This document shows positions 34,800 through 47,215 of a stretch of 64,000 bases of DNA, piece by piece. The position numbers were made by a program, and so were the translations under genes. Numbering within the stretch: position 1 is the stretch's first letter; each line of letters opens with the position of its first letter. The notes beneath the pieces were generated by a model, which saw only the letters and a program-made list of their open reading frames with translations, was not told the origin of the DNA and did not search any database. The stretch covers positions 12,462,109 through 12,526,108 of the forward strand of contig NC_088325.1 of NCBI RefSeq assembly GCF_910592395.1, written 5' to 3'. The DNA is from Lineus longissimus. Taxonomy: Eukaryota; Nemertea; Pilidiophora; Heteronemertea; Lineidae.

Positions 34800-35022
34800 T
34801 AGTTCTTATATAGTGCTTTACACTGTGCAACTGTCTTAGAACACTTTATATTCAATCCCTAACCTCATCTAGAAACCTTTCTGTAGAAACTGAGGAGCAC
34901 ACTGACATACTGCTCTACACTTGGCTATTTCAGGCAACTTGACAGTAACAAACACTGGTAGAAACTCGTACCAATGACCTTCCAACCACAAGTCAGAAAC
35001 TCTTCCACTGCAACACCATGCT
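34800..35022 (-). mobile_element. tRNA-derived SINE, copy 3
   Basis: On the minus strand the head reads TGGTGTTGCAGTGGAAGAGT, TTCTGACTTGTGG, GGAAGGTCATTGGTACGAGT, a tRNA-like arrangement with a decayed A box (GCAGTGGAAGAG) and B box (GGTACGAGTTTC). The tail reads AATATAAAGTGTTCTAAGAC and GTGTAAAGCACTATATAAGA. It is the least decayed of the three family copies seen. Confidence 0.75.
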
Positions 35023-35639
35023 TTCCAAGAGAGCTCCGTCATTGCAAAAAGCTGTTGTAAATCTACTTGTCGTCCAAATGTCCAAATGATATAGATGGTG
35101 ACACCCTTTCAGCATTGCTATCCACCACTCCACAAGGGCCGGCGCTGACCAAAAATGGCTTCCGCAGTGATAGAATTAATGTCAGTCTTAACTTGCTGTG
35201 CTTACATCTTGTTTCCAGGCTTTAAATCCCTCCATGTTACAGCAGTTTACCTAGACAACGCAATTTATTAACAACCCACATGGGTGCGAGTTTGATTTGA
35301 CTCAATCTGAATGCTTAGAACAGAGAATTATACTTGTATATCAACTCTGCTGCACTAGGGAGGCAAAAAAAGGCAATCTGATCACAATATATTGCCTGGG
35401 AGAGGCAATTCATTACACTCATCAGAAATATAATACCCTAAGAGGCTTCAGCGGATAAGACTCCTTAATGAAGGATTATTCAATGTATCTAATATTTGCC
35501 AGCAGAGGCAGTAAACACACAATTGTAGACATGGATGTTTATATTCATAGAGCAGTTTGTCTCAACTTCTGCCAAATTGTTTCTGGAACTGTTTTCCCAT
35601 TGTGTTCCTAGACATTATATCGTATGATTGTTCAATGTA
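35023..35639. other. No gene recognised
   Basis: Unique sequence between a SINE and a 238-bp tandem repeat. No open frame of note on either strand. Confidence 0.5.
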
Positions 35640-36375
35640 TCTCTTTTTTCCTTTGACTGAGAAGAACATCCTAAGCAAGATAGCAAGGTAGTCTTAGCTT
35701 TTGGCCCATAACTGAATGAGAACTGCAAATAACCACATCCAAGGTCCATATGTCAACGTTTTAATGGGATCAACTAGAAACACACGCTACTCATCGCACC
35801 TGACCAAAAATGCAGTCTTGCCACATTTAACGAACAGACCTCCACAGAGGCTTGTTTTCTGTCCTTGACTTAAGATGCTATTTCCTTGGAATGACTAAGA
35901 AGAACATCCTAAGCAAGATAGCATGGCAGTCTTAGCTTTTGGCCCAAAACTGAATGAGAGCTGCAAGTAACCACATCCAAGGTCCATATGTCAACGATTT
36001 AATGGGATCAACTAGAAACACATGCTACCCATCGCACCTGACCAAAAATGCAGTCTTGCCCACTTGTAACATACAGACCTCCACAAAAGCTTGTTTTCTG
36101 TCCTTGACTTAAGGTGCTATTTCCTGGGAATGACTGATAAGAACATCTTAAGCAAGATAGCATGGCAGTCTTAGCTTTTCGCCCAAAAATGAATGAGAGC
36201 TGCAAGTAACCATATTCAAGGTCCATATGTCAACGTTTTAATGGGATCAACTAGAAACACACGCTAATCATCGCACCTGACCAAAAACGCAGTCTTGCCA
36301 CTTGTAACAAACAGACCTCCACACAGGCTTGTTTTCTGTACTTGACTGAAGATGCATTTCCTTGGAATGTTGATC
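35640..36375. repeat. 238-bp tandem repeat, three copies
   Basis: GAAGAACATCCTAAGCAAGA starts units at 35661 and 35899 and, as TAAGAACATCTTAAGCAAGA, at 36138. Each unit continues through AGTCTTAGCTTTTGGCCCA, GTCCATATGTCAACG, ACCTGACCAAAAATGCAGTC, AGACCTCCACA and TCCTTGACTTAAG. The array ends by about 36375 with a partial fourth start (TTTCCTTGGAATG). The 36008-36226 minus-strand frame is part of it. Confidence 0.92.
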
Positions 36376-39300
36376 AACAATGGCTGTCCTTGGAATCATA
36401 AATCTTCAATCAATCAATTACCACATAAGATACCAATCCCGAAAGCCACATTCAAAATTAACTTCCGCTGGCTGGGAGGATTATGTGAGCAAGTGAAGTT
36501 TTTTTTAGCAACCTTCCAGCCTTTTTTCATATCTGCATCACTTTCAGCAATCTTCAAGAAAAAACAAATTATTGGTGGACAGGGCTTAAAGACTGGATCC
36601 AGATACTACCAGAAGCCCATAAACTTGTAACAAGATCTATCCATCATGAACCGAGACTATCGCTCCCTAATGCCTTATTTCAGACATATAACAGGTGCAA
36701 AAGGCCATTTAGGTTTAATCAGCGAAATAGCAATTACCAGGTCACAGATCAGTCTGATGCTTGAACATACCGTATGTGTGTCGATTAAAAGATGTCCTAC
36801 TTGTGACTAATAGCTCCATCAACAAACGTCATTCCAAATGAAATCGATTAAGAGTTCTTGGTGTTGGAAACAAGATGGAACAATTTTAGTGAACAAATTT
36901 TGTGGAGTTAAATGATAGATTTGATATAACAACTAAAGAATCAAAAGCGGGGCATATTTTATTTGACAGGCAGTATGAGGGTGGTGGCGGCAAGGATTCT
37001 GATAATGGCCTCATTTACGAAAACGACAGATTCAACACATTTGGACTTTGTCGGCAATGAATGTGATGGATTTTTATATTAGTTGCCTCGGAAAGGATCA
37101 CTTTGGATTAGTGGACCATTAGACAGCATTTTGCTAAACAGGCAATATGTTCTTTTGACCAAATGTGTTTGTAAACACCATTAGGATAGCAGTTGACATC
37201 TGTAAAAGCCTCGAGCTAACTTTTATGATGATGGAAGGCCAATACCAATTATCTGTAGGTCAAATATCAGACGAGACGATAGCAATTTAGACCGATGATT
37301 AGAAATACGAAATATGTTGCTATCTTCAATATTCATAGCTACAAGCCTGTCATCAAGAATTAAATAAAGACTTACTCTTTATGTCATCAAACATTCAATA
37401 TTCTTTATTGGTGATATCATCAATTTTCATATATTAGGAGCAACTGATAGTAAACATGCATACACAATACATGCAGAACAATACATCCAATAAATATTGT
37501 GTGTATTGTTATTTCATGTTTCCAGTCTTATAGTAACCTTTGTTATCACAGATTGAATTCAAACAAGGATATTAAACTGCTTCAGAGTACCATATCTTGT
37601 TCCAAGAAAATATTCAGGAACCTCTAGAAAGTATCAACGACATATTTTTACAGCCAAGCGAGCAAAATATTTGACAAAGCAGAGCTCAGCACTTCTCAAA
37701 CGTTTACATTAACAAAGATTTTTTGGTTTGCAAAATAAAGGCGTTTTACTGAATGACTCACGGCCAACTATTTCTTTCCAAATGCTAGAGAAATTGCATT
37801 AACACCAAACCTAAAGCAATGGAAATGACAACTGCAGTGGCAGACTAAAAGCATGTCACCTTTTTTCCACCCAACAGTAATCTGTCGGCAGCAAAGTTTT
37901 GACATTACTGACACACAAAAAGAAGAAAATTACAACCAGCTCTGGCTGATTGAGACACAAATCGCATGTAGGGAACTAAGGTGAGAAACATTTTTTGTAG
38001 AAAAATGGCTTTTTATAGAAATGATTTGATGACATTTTTAACATCTGAGTAATTTCTCGATATGTTACCTCTAGATATGTCCAGAGACCCCTAAAGCCCT
38101 ATGTTATACAGCAAATCAGTTGCTCCTTAAAGTGCTTTTCCTACTTAGTATTTAACCCTTTATTGGAGAAGGTTTTCTATACCTTAAACATGTTAAACAT
38201 GTTAAACAGTTAAATGTGCGAGATGTATTCTGAAGTCCACATTTCAGGTTATCTTCAATAGACTGTCAGGTACCAAAGCATTAAGTCATTGTAGAGAATA
38301 GTGTGAGGAATCATTCCATATTGACTGTCTCAATTAGCGAGACCCGGTCACAATTGCGCATTATTTCATTTGATTTCTCCATTCTGTTGGCAACCATTGA
38401 TTTTATCCCTGCGTTAACGATGTTAAAATTCACAAGAGAAGATCTAATTGGGTTGGCTTCCGTCAGCTTAGTTGGAGTTGCATTGAGTTGATGGTTTGAG
38501 ATGGACAGGCACTGCATGCAGCACACAGCTAGGTCTGGAAATAGCAAGCTGATTACATTATGAAATGATGGATTACCAATTCAACTGACGAGCGCTGTTA
38601 AAAAGACATCCAAATAAGAAGAGTGAATTGTATTCCCCAGATTTTTATCAGTCAAGCAAGGACCCTGGATGGCAAGTAGTCACCACCAACTCAGGTGACA
38701 ACCCCCTCGAAACTCCCTGATTTGCTTTGCCATGGCTGTGTGCCTTTTGCACAAAAACAAATTTTAGAAATGACGAGGTTAAGGCAAGACTGTAGTTTCA
38801 ATTACATTTGCATTTAATTCCCTGGCAGACCCATCACATAAAACAGAAAACCAACTGCAATAGCATATGACTCAATTCAAACAGATTGCGTAAAACTTAG
38901 TCAGTGTTTCACCTACACAAAATTTGTTATTCATAGAATGTAACCAAACAGACCAGTTATTATCATTCCATTTCTGACCCTGGTGACAATTTCCTGTGCC
39001 GCCCCATGGCGGGTAGGTAACTTTGCCATGCACGACTCAGCATGGTTCATCTAGAAAATGACAGCCATCACAGGGAACAAGGTGAAAAAACCATCCATTT
39101 CAATTATGACGGAGCACGGCGGTTGACTCGTCTGGGCGGTTTGATCACCTCATGAATGCCGAGTATCTCGGAGACTACAGGAAATTGACACAAAGTCAGG
39201 GGCCGCCATACCTGGTGCTATAAATTAGCCACGTTAGGGACAAGATGTAGCGTGCCCTGAATACCGAGTTCTACAGCAACGTGGAGCACATTTATTGCTG

Positions 39301-40400
39301 ATTTTGTCAACTACTGGGACAGCGGATTGATATTTGAAGAAATTCAGCTTAAAGAAGGATGATTTTTCAATAGTATTATATGGACATTCCAGCATATTCT
39401 CACTACCAGTGTTAGATATTGGAACCAATTTACACTCATTTTCAAAGGGGTACAACGTTTATATTTAATCATGGGTTGGGAAAATAGAGATGCAGCCATA
39501 CGCAAAGCAGTTGTGCAGTAATCATGCATTCAACTTTGCTGAAACTTGGCATATAGCATTTGTATATCTGTCTATAAACATGATAATGTGGCAACGTTGA
39601 AATTTAGCTAACGGTGTAGGCGAATGTTACTTTCTCATTACTGTCTAACAATATTCTCCTGGCTGTAGGGAAGATTTCTTGACTACAAATTCTGGAATGA
39701 CTGCCAGCACAGAATATGGATCCTAAATAACAGCTCTGAGACACGTAAAAGCAATTTCATGTTTTAACTAAAGATGTTTACAAAAAGATTATGTTTAACC
39801 AGTAATACACCGAAATGCCACAAGCTTTTTCTTCAGCAGAGCTAAAGAAATTTGTTTATATTCTACCAATTTCTGACAAAAATAGCTCCTAAATAACCAT
39901 GACAGCTAAAAGCGATTTTTCTTCTTTGGTCACCAATTCACTTGCTGTCAAAATCTGTCAATATGACATCCCATTGAAAGCCTATCCCAAGCTCGAACAT
40001 AAAAATTTATTTTCTCTGCAAACCACAAATCTACTTGCTCAAAATTTTACAGTACAGAGTCGACTTCATGCTTACCTGGTAAAAACACCAGTACATCAAT
40101 GTACATTGACTATATGGATTTGTATAGTGGGTATTAGCAAGTCTGTCACAATTGGAACGACGGCACCAGGATCTACAATCCTACTTTATCAAGCTAAGTG
40201 TATTACCATGCTTACACACATAGATCACACACGGAATTAGATTTTGCCAACAAATTCGACCAAATCGATTTCCTTAGGTCGACCGCCAACTCATTTGTAA
40301 GGAAGAAAGTCAATAAAGCCATTAACAGCGCTAGTGCAGTAACATGACAAGTCTGGGGCAGGAGAGATACAAGGGAGTTTATGAGAATGTGAAGGACATG
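36376..40400. other. No gene recognised
   Basis: Mostly AT-rich unique sequence. Mirror frames at 38303-38491 (+) and 38311-38547 (-) overlap, and 39899-40240 (+) has no resemblance. No tandem array and no recognisable element ends were seen. Confidence 0.45.
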
Positions 40401-43400
40401 TGCTTCAAATGGTTTAAAAGTGGTCCAAGGGGAGGTATTCATTGAAATTACTTGAAAATTTATTAATTATTTTGAAAATATTCGGATTGAGGACTCCAAT
40501 GAATTTGTAAATTAATATTTGAACATTTGAATACGAATTGCCCTCCAGGGAGAAATTGTGAAGACGTGTTCCAAGCAATGAGAGCCGACCACGGCTTGGA
40601 ATACGACTGTGTAGATGTCCCACTGGTGCATTATCACCAATTTAATTTTCAAGGACAGATATCCCAGTGTGGGTTTTCTCAATTTGGCCATTATCATAAA
40701 TCAACCCTTATACCACTCAGGCGGCACTTTGAGATCAAACCATTCTAGTAGTTAAGTCACTTAGCCTCCCTACTAAAAGTTGCCCTTTTACTACCATGTG
40801 TACTGCTGCAGTATTTCATTGGTGCTAATTATTACTTGAGAATTTGTAGCCAGAAAATGTGCGAGTGGGGGTTGTCTGTTACCAAAGCATCATTGCTGTG
40901 CACAATTTTGCACCCATTTTTTCCCTCGAACATGTTAATTGTTAATAGTTTGTGATGCTCAACTTTGACAAGCAGTAAACTACATAAATAACTGTCAAAT
41001 TAACTTCCATTATACAAACAATGGCAAAAAAAATTGTTTTCCACCCCAAAAAATGATAACCAATACTTTTTAGGTTCAGATGAGGAATTGCCATGAGTTA
41101 TCCTAAAATCTCATCTGCCTCAGGCAAGTTCCATTAATATCACTTTATTGTATCTATTATCTGAAACAGAAGAATTTTTTTCATTTTTAGGGTTTTTAAC
41201 ATTTGTTAGTGTTGTGAAAAAGTTGTGTTAATAATGAATCATGCATATTCTATCACAGTGTTTCATAGAACAGTCACAATACATTAACAATATTGTTAGA
41301 TGAAAAACAAAAGGCAAAAACTTTTTGACTATACCGCTCCTTTATTTTTACATTTGGTACTAACTGCGCAATAACAAATAGAACCACAAACTGATTCAAT
41401 GTCCTAGGGCAAGACACTTCACCCAGCAGTTGCTTCTCTCAACCTAAAGTAAAGAGGGGTACAGGTCGGAAAGGATCAAACGAGTCCCATATTAGAATCT
41501 CCTCGGATTCCAGTGACGTTTTAGGAGAGATTCTAACAAATTCAAACCCCTCCCTGAACCAATCCATATTTGGATCTCCAGTTGCAACAGTTCTGCAGAC
41601 AATCCAACAGAAGAAAAAGTGCCATGATTTTTTTTTCATTGTACCCTGTGTACTCAATCAACTCCATACTAAATCATACTGCTGTCACTTTATCAGTATA
41701 TTTAATTACCCAAGTACGATTACCCTGAAATATGACAGACTCAACATCGCCCTTCCATTCACTAAAACCAACATATCAAAAACACATTAGTGGGATTATT
41801 ACATTACTGGAAAGTCAATTCTATTTCTTATACCCGAGGGAGCTAGGATGTATACAATTATCAAAGACCTTTCTATTATGGAACATTTGGCTAGCCCCAG
41901 GGGTGTGTTTTTGTATGGAGGTGTCTGGCTTAGTGAGAGATGGGATAGCTGTGATGATTTTGACACATTTAGGGATGGTGCAACATTTTCAACATTATGA
42001 AAAAAGTACAAAGGGTTTGCTTGTGGGGAGGGGGGGTGCAGTCTCCTCTTGATTATTAGCTAAAATAGGAAAATGTGGTAGGTCTCGGGGGGGGGGGGAG
42101 GTGGGAGGCAATAGGCTCGAACAGAAGCTGTGACATATTTAGACTTCACTGGTAAGTTGCCTTGATGCTTAGTTCAAACCGACAGTTGCCCAAGGACAGC
42201 TATGCTCAGTGAGCTTCAGCCTAATGGCACATTTAACTATTTAGGGGAATTCAGCTTAACAATATCTCTGACAAAACATTTTTTAACACAGCGGCAAGAC
42301 CTAAAAGTTTCACTAAAACGTGGGCGTTGCCCCAAAATACAAGACGACAACATTCTTCTCCCAGGTAACCTCATAACCGTACAATATCTTATATTCTTGT
42401 GTATCGATTACCTTGGTAACAGATTTAAAGCCGCCAACGCTGAAACTAATAGCGACGAAGGACGAGAAGGAATTTCTCATCTATAAGCAAATGCGGTAAA
42501 CGTGGACAAAAAGGCAATTTCGCTGTGGCTCGCCAGATACGTAGCCTATTAAGCTAAGAAGGTAGGCTCATGCATTTTACATCAGGACAGCTGGACTCTG
42601 GTTACTAGCGCTTGTCTGTCTCAGCCAAAGATTGTCACAACCAGGATGTACATTATAACATGGTATTCTGCATAGTTTGCATGGATGGGTATTGTATGTT
42701 TGGGTTGGAACAGACTCTGAACCGGTGTGAGATTGACCTGGATTGACAGAGACTACCAATCAAAAATATTCCAAATGTCGGGTAGTACATAGCAAATCTA
42801 GAGCACCACATCACAGAACAGTCTGGCCCACTTCAATGAAAATATTCCTGATAATATCTAATTGCTCAGTGAACTCTGTATGCACTGAGAGAGTTTCATA
42901 AACAGCAATGCAGGCATTTCGAGCACACTGAAACCAAGTTTTGTACAACCTTTCATAATTTACTTCCAAGAAACAGAATTAGACATTCAGAGCCAATAAA
43001 AAGCCATACATTGATCTCATCAACAACATAACAGAAAAGCAACATTTCAATAACAAAATTGCAACAAATAAAAAAGTGAAATACGCACAAAACACTTCTC
43101 TCATCTCAGAAAAATATTTCACTCCTTCATAGAGATAATCATCACCTAATTCTATTAACACAATGAAACAAACAAAGCGCTTTCAACAAACAATTGAATG
43201 CAGATAATTGGAGGACAATCAATCGATAGCTTTGACAATCCCTTCGGCAAAATATGACAACTCGAATATTGCGATATAAATAAATAAACACTTTTGCATT
43301 GATTTTAGGAAGCTCAATAACAGCACGCTTGTCTTGAGATATTTCCTATCGGGTTTTGAGATCCTTCTAGAAATCTTCGATTGCGTGGGTTTGCATATTT

Positions 43401-45180
43401 TCTAATGAATCTTGGTTCAGATAAATATTATTTCATTTATTTGATTTATTACTTAAGATTATTGCTGTTCATGTGGGACATATTTGCTATTTGCATAGTA
43501 TTTGCCAAAGGAGATGAACAAGATAATCAATGTCTTCCAGGTTTTGACACAAGCTAAAGCAATACTTTAAACCCAGGTAAGTTGGCCTGCCATTTATTTT
43601 CGTGTTTACAGATAAGCTACAAAACTATACGGCTACGAATAATGAAAGTCTGATTGATTTTGAGGGAAGTGGGATAACTTGCAGTGCCGAAAAAGATTTT
43701 TGCAATAGTTATCAGGCAGGGCTGTTGATGACATTAACTGAATTATCAATTGCCAATTTTGGCCAACATAGCATCTATCCATGATTCATTTGATCAGTCA
43801 GTGATATTCATGATGTAATTAACCACCAGGGTAATGATTTTTGCAGCTGCAATAAAAATATGTGTTTCACAAAAACAAACACTTCTAATCCAACAACAGT
43901 TCATAATTACAAATTACAAACAATGCGCTGGTACAGATATACTGATAATAGCTAATATAGAGTTATAATTTCATTAGCAATGACAATGTCAGCCAAAAGC
44001 TATACCTTGTTTTTAAAGTAATTCAATGAGCAAGACATACTAGCCAAGTCTTGACTAACTTCGGGAAACTAGGCCAGAAACAGCCTTCTCTTCTTTTATA
44101 CACACAAATAGGGCTGTGTCTCATTCATCTCTCTAATGACATGATGAGTTCAAAAACCACTCATCACTAATGCTTAATGGCTCCTTAAGTTCTATTTAGA
44201 CTCTTAATGTGCCTCTTCCAGACATAATAGACTTTCAACAGTTCAATATCATGTACTTCTCAGGTTTCGGCAAGACAGACATGGAATTAAGTCATATAAT
44301 ATCTAATACAAAGCTTTTGAGTGCAATTTGGTGGTGTAAGCTACAATTTTTGTATTGATATTTGAAAGGGGAATATATTTACACCTCCATTTTTGAAGAC
44401 TCCAACAACACCGTTTCCCAACATTATTGAAAGGGCAGGCCAGCTTGGCAAGTTGTGAGGCCCGACTGATTATCGCTAAGCTGGGGAAATGATTCTCCAT
44501 GGTGGATTCATTCCTGGATTTTCGAGGGTTAAGCAAATGTACTGATGAGACTGCATAATGCTCTACACAACCAAACCTCATCCAACTATCTAGGCACGAG
44601 GTTGCAAAGCTTCATTATGACTAATACAGCAGTCTTAAACAAGACGCTAACCGCTGAATCGAAAATCAAAGCGTTTAGCCAATCACTGCGCAGATATCTT
44701 CGGTTAAATGCACAATCTCATCAAGATACCACGATATTAACTTGTACCTTCCTCCATCCACTGACTAAAATCAAAAGGCGCTCCTTGAGGATCGTGCACT
44801 CGGCGGGAAATCCATGGTCGACAATGTTCTTGCCGCCATTGATGTTGTATGTTAATTGATTTTAGAGCCTATGGCGTGCTTCGCAATAGCGATCACTTGA
44901 CAAAGTGTGACGATCAATTTGTCATATTCGACTGTTCAAATATAGCTGAGATATGAAGTGAGTCTGCACGAAAGACAGGAAGGCTTATAGATCTGTTTTA
45001 GAATGTGTCGGGTGATCTGTATGCCAATTAAGGATTTTCCTGACATTGAGTGACATAAAATATAATAGGTTTCTACTTTCCCTTCGATCCTTTCTCTACA
45101 TTTGGCCAAATTCTTATCAAATACGGCCAAAGTATGAAGTTAGTAAAGACAATAAGAGAAACAGTTCAAAGATTTTCCAA
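40401..45180. other. No gene recognised; scattered short frames
   Basis: The most protein-like frames are 40527-40748 (+; begins NCPPGRNCEDVFQAM), 42202-42486 (+) and 42577-42759 (-; cysteine-rich CKLCRIPCYNVHPGC). None has convincing splice sites or a recognised family. A run of 12 G lies at 42087-42098 after a G-rich stretch at 42024-42037. Sequence from 42930 to 44050 is unique and AT-rich. Confidence 0.4.
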
Positions 45181-45189
45181 ATATAGTCT

Positions 45190-45365
45190 GCCCTATCAAG
45201 TGTATGGGCCACAGCAAAGGTCTCCTCAGCATTCACTTATTGATATAACACAACACGATCTTCTCAGTATCGTTCTTCTTAAGACCCTCAATGTGCCAGA
45301 AGGCGTTAACTAGCAAAAAAGACTCGAAGTGTTCAAGTGGTGATTGAACACATCCCGTTGTTGCC
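45190..45365 (-). pseudogene. Possible Gag-like remnant next to the RT satellite
   Basis: On the minus strand, beyond the last satellite unit, a frame reads QSPLEHFESFLLV and then GLKKNDTEKIVLCYINK. After a one-base frame change near 45232 it continues NAEETFAVAHTL. The pattern of an F-x-x-F segment, a GL-x-K-D/N-D-x-x-K/Q-V/I-x-L block and a short helix with A-x-x-x-F is reminiscent of Ty3/gypsy Gag N-terminal regions. This is a weak resemblance without zinc knuckle or protease, and the order (Gag-like after RT on the same strand) is not that of an intact element. It may be a rearranged or separate insertion. Confidence 0.25.
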
Positions 45366-45394
45366 AGCGCTGTACCATTGAAAATAAGGTTGCT

Positions 45395-46753
45395 TAACCA
45401 ACCAGGCTGTGGAGGACATTTTAAGCTGTGGCATGGGCATACAGGAGAGAAGAACTTTGAATAAAACACCATATTCTGTAAGGAAGGCAGTCTTGTCACT
45501 CTCTCTTGGCTTGATCGGTACCTGCCAATATCCACATGATAAGTCTAACCAACCAGGCTGTGGAGGACTTTTTAAGCTGTGGCATGGGCATACAAGAGAG
45601 AAGAACTTTGAATAAAACACCATATTCTGTAAGGAAGGCAGTCTTGTCACTCTCTCTTGGCTTGATCGGTACCTGCCAATATCCACATGATAAGTCTAAC
45701 CAACCAGGCTGTGGAGAACTTTTTAAGCTGTGGCATGGGCATACAAGAGAGAAGAACTTTGAATAAAACACCATATTCTGTAAGGAAGGCAGTCTTGTCA
45801 CTCTCTCTTGGCTTGATCGGTACCTGCCAATATCCACATGATAAGTCTAACCAACCAGGCTGTGGAGGACTTTTTAAGCTGTGGCATGGGCATACAAGAG
45901 AGAAGTACTTTGAATAAAACACCATATTCTGTAAGGAAGGCAGTCTTGTCACTCTCTATTGGCTTGAGTGGTACCTGCCAATATCCACATGATAAGTCCA
46001 ATCAACCAGGCTGTGGAGGACTTTTTAAGCTGTGGCATGGGCATACAAGAGAGAAGTACTTTGAATTAAACACCATATTCTGCAAGGAAGGCAGTCTTGT
46101 CACTCTCTCTTGGCTTGAGTGGTACCTGCCAATATCCACATGATAAGTCTTACCAACCAGGCTGTGGAGGACTTTTTAAGCTGTGGCATGGGCATACAAG
46201 AGAGAATTACTTTGTATAAAACACCATATTCTGTAAGGAAGGCAGTCTTGTCACTCTCTCTTGGCTTGATCGGTACCTGCCAATATCCACATGATAAGTC
46301 TAACCAACCAGGCTGTGGAGGACATTTTAAGCTGTGGCATGGGCAGACAAGAGAGAAGTACTTTGAATTAAACACCATATTCTGTAAGGAAGGCAGTCTT
46401 GTCACTCTCTATTGGCTTGAGTGGTACCTGCCAATATCCACATGATAAGTCCAATCAACCAGGCTGTGGAGGACTTTTTAAGCTGTGGCATGGGCATACA
46501 AGAGAGAAGTAATTTGAATTAAACACCATATTCTGCAAGGAAGGCAGTCTTGTCACTCTCTCTTGGCTTGAGCGGTACCTGCCAATATCCACATGATAAG
46601 TCTTACCAACCAGGCTGTGGAGGACTTTTTAAGCTGTGGCATGGGCATACAAGAGAGAATTACTTTGTATAAAACACCATATCCTGTAAGGAAGGCAGTC
46701 TTGTCACTCTCTCTTGGCTCGAGTGATACCTGCCAATATCCACATGATAAGTC
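45395..46753. repeat. 151-bp satellite, exactly nine units, derived from a Ty3/gypsy reverse transcriptase fragment
   Basis: Unit starts are at 45395, 45546, 45697, 45848, 45999, 46150, 46301, 46452 and 46603, all 151 bp apart. On the minus strand each unit reads LDLSCGYWQVPI, then SDKTAFLTEYG, FKV, and a damaged MPMPQL. These correspond in order to the gypsy RT motifs DLxSGYWQV, KTAFxTxxG, FxV and FGMxNAPATF. Units 1-3 are alike. Units 4-5-6 and 7-8-9 share diagnostic variants in the same order (TCTATTGGCTTGAGTGG in 4 and 7, CCAATCAACC in 5 and 8, CTTACCAACC with GAATTACTTTGTAT in 6 and 9), giving a 453-bp higher-order repeat. Because 151 is not a multiple of 3, no frame stays in the RT phase beyond one unit. 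The many open frames on both strands are artefacts of the repeat. Confidence 0.93.
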
Positions 46754-46800
46754 TAAAGAACAAAATTTCGACTGCAAAAGAGCGAGCTGATATATCTTTA
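46754..46800 (-). pseudogene. Residual gypsy RT sequence outside the satellite edge
   Basis: Immediately beyond the ninth unit the minus strand continues the RT reading upstream as LLQSKFCSLDLS. This fits the gypsy pattern (A/S-K-x-F-S-x-L-D-L-x-S-G) that precedes GYWQV. The array therefore appears to have expanded inside an old element rather than being pasted in. The resemblance fades after about 15 residues. Confidence 0.5.
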
Positions 46801-46984
46801 AAAATCTACAGTGCCAAAAATGAGTAACAAGCATATGTGACTGCTTAGTGTTCAGATATTGATCTGACACTTCACGTAACTGTCAGAAACGCTCCTTCTT
46901 AACACCCTCCACATGTCACTTCATCTAGTGTCTTCAATACTATAAAACCATCAGAGCTAATTGACACCAGGTGACTATTGACAG

Positions 46985-47215
46985 ATCACTATTTCGTAAG
47001 TCAAATGACACATAATTGAATGACAGCATCTGGCATTGCATTCCGGGAAGCGGACAGCAGAAGTATTGGTTGATACGGTGGAGTGACCAAAGGTCATGCC
47101 TGAATAAAGACTGTGAGAGCTTGCTATTTCATAAGTCAAATAACATAATCGAATGATGGCCTGACCAAGTTGATGCATCAGCCAATACTGGTTGAGTGAC
47201 CAGTCAATGTTAATG
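46985..47215. repeat. Two-copy tandem duplication (about 132 bp)
   Basis: CACTATTTCGTAAGTCAAAT, AATTGAATGACAGC, then AAGTATTGGTTG and GAGTGACCAAAGGTC (46986-47095) are repeated as TGCTATTTCATAAGTCAAAT, AATCGAATGATGGC, AATACTGGTT and GAGTGACCAGTC (about 47121-47208). Confidence 0.7.

Noticed and set aside
40527-40748. Exon of a fibrinogen-like or cysteine-rich extracellular protein (CPPGRNCEDVF)
   Set aside because: Only a few cysteines match, no domain core follows, and both strands are open.
42577-42759. Cysteine-rich minus-strand exon (CKLCRIPCYNVHPGC)
   Set aside because: An acceptor-like CAATCCAG lies upstream, but the cysteine spacing fits no domain I know and no donor is convincing.
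45333-46870. Many open frames on both strands through the 151-bp array
   Set aside because: They exist because the satellite unit has few stops. The RT-like frame changes phase at each unit, so none is a functional protein.
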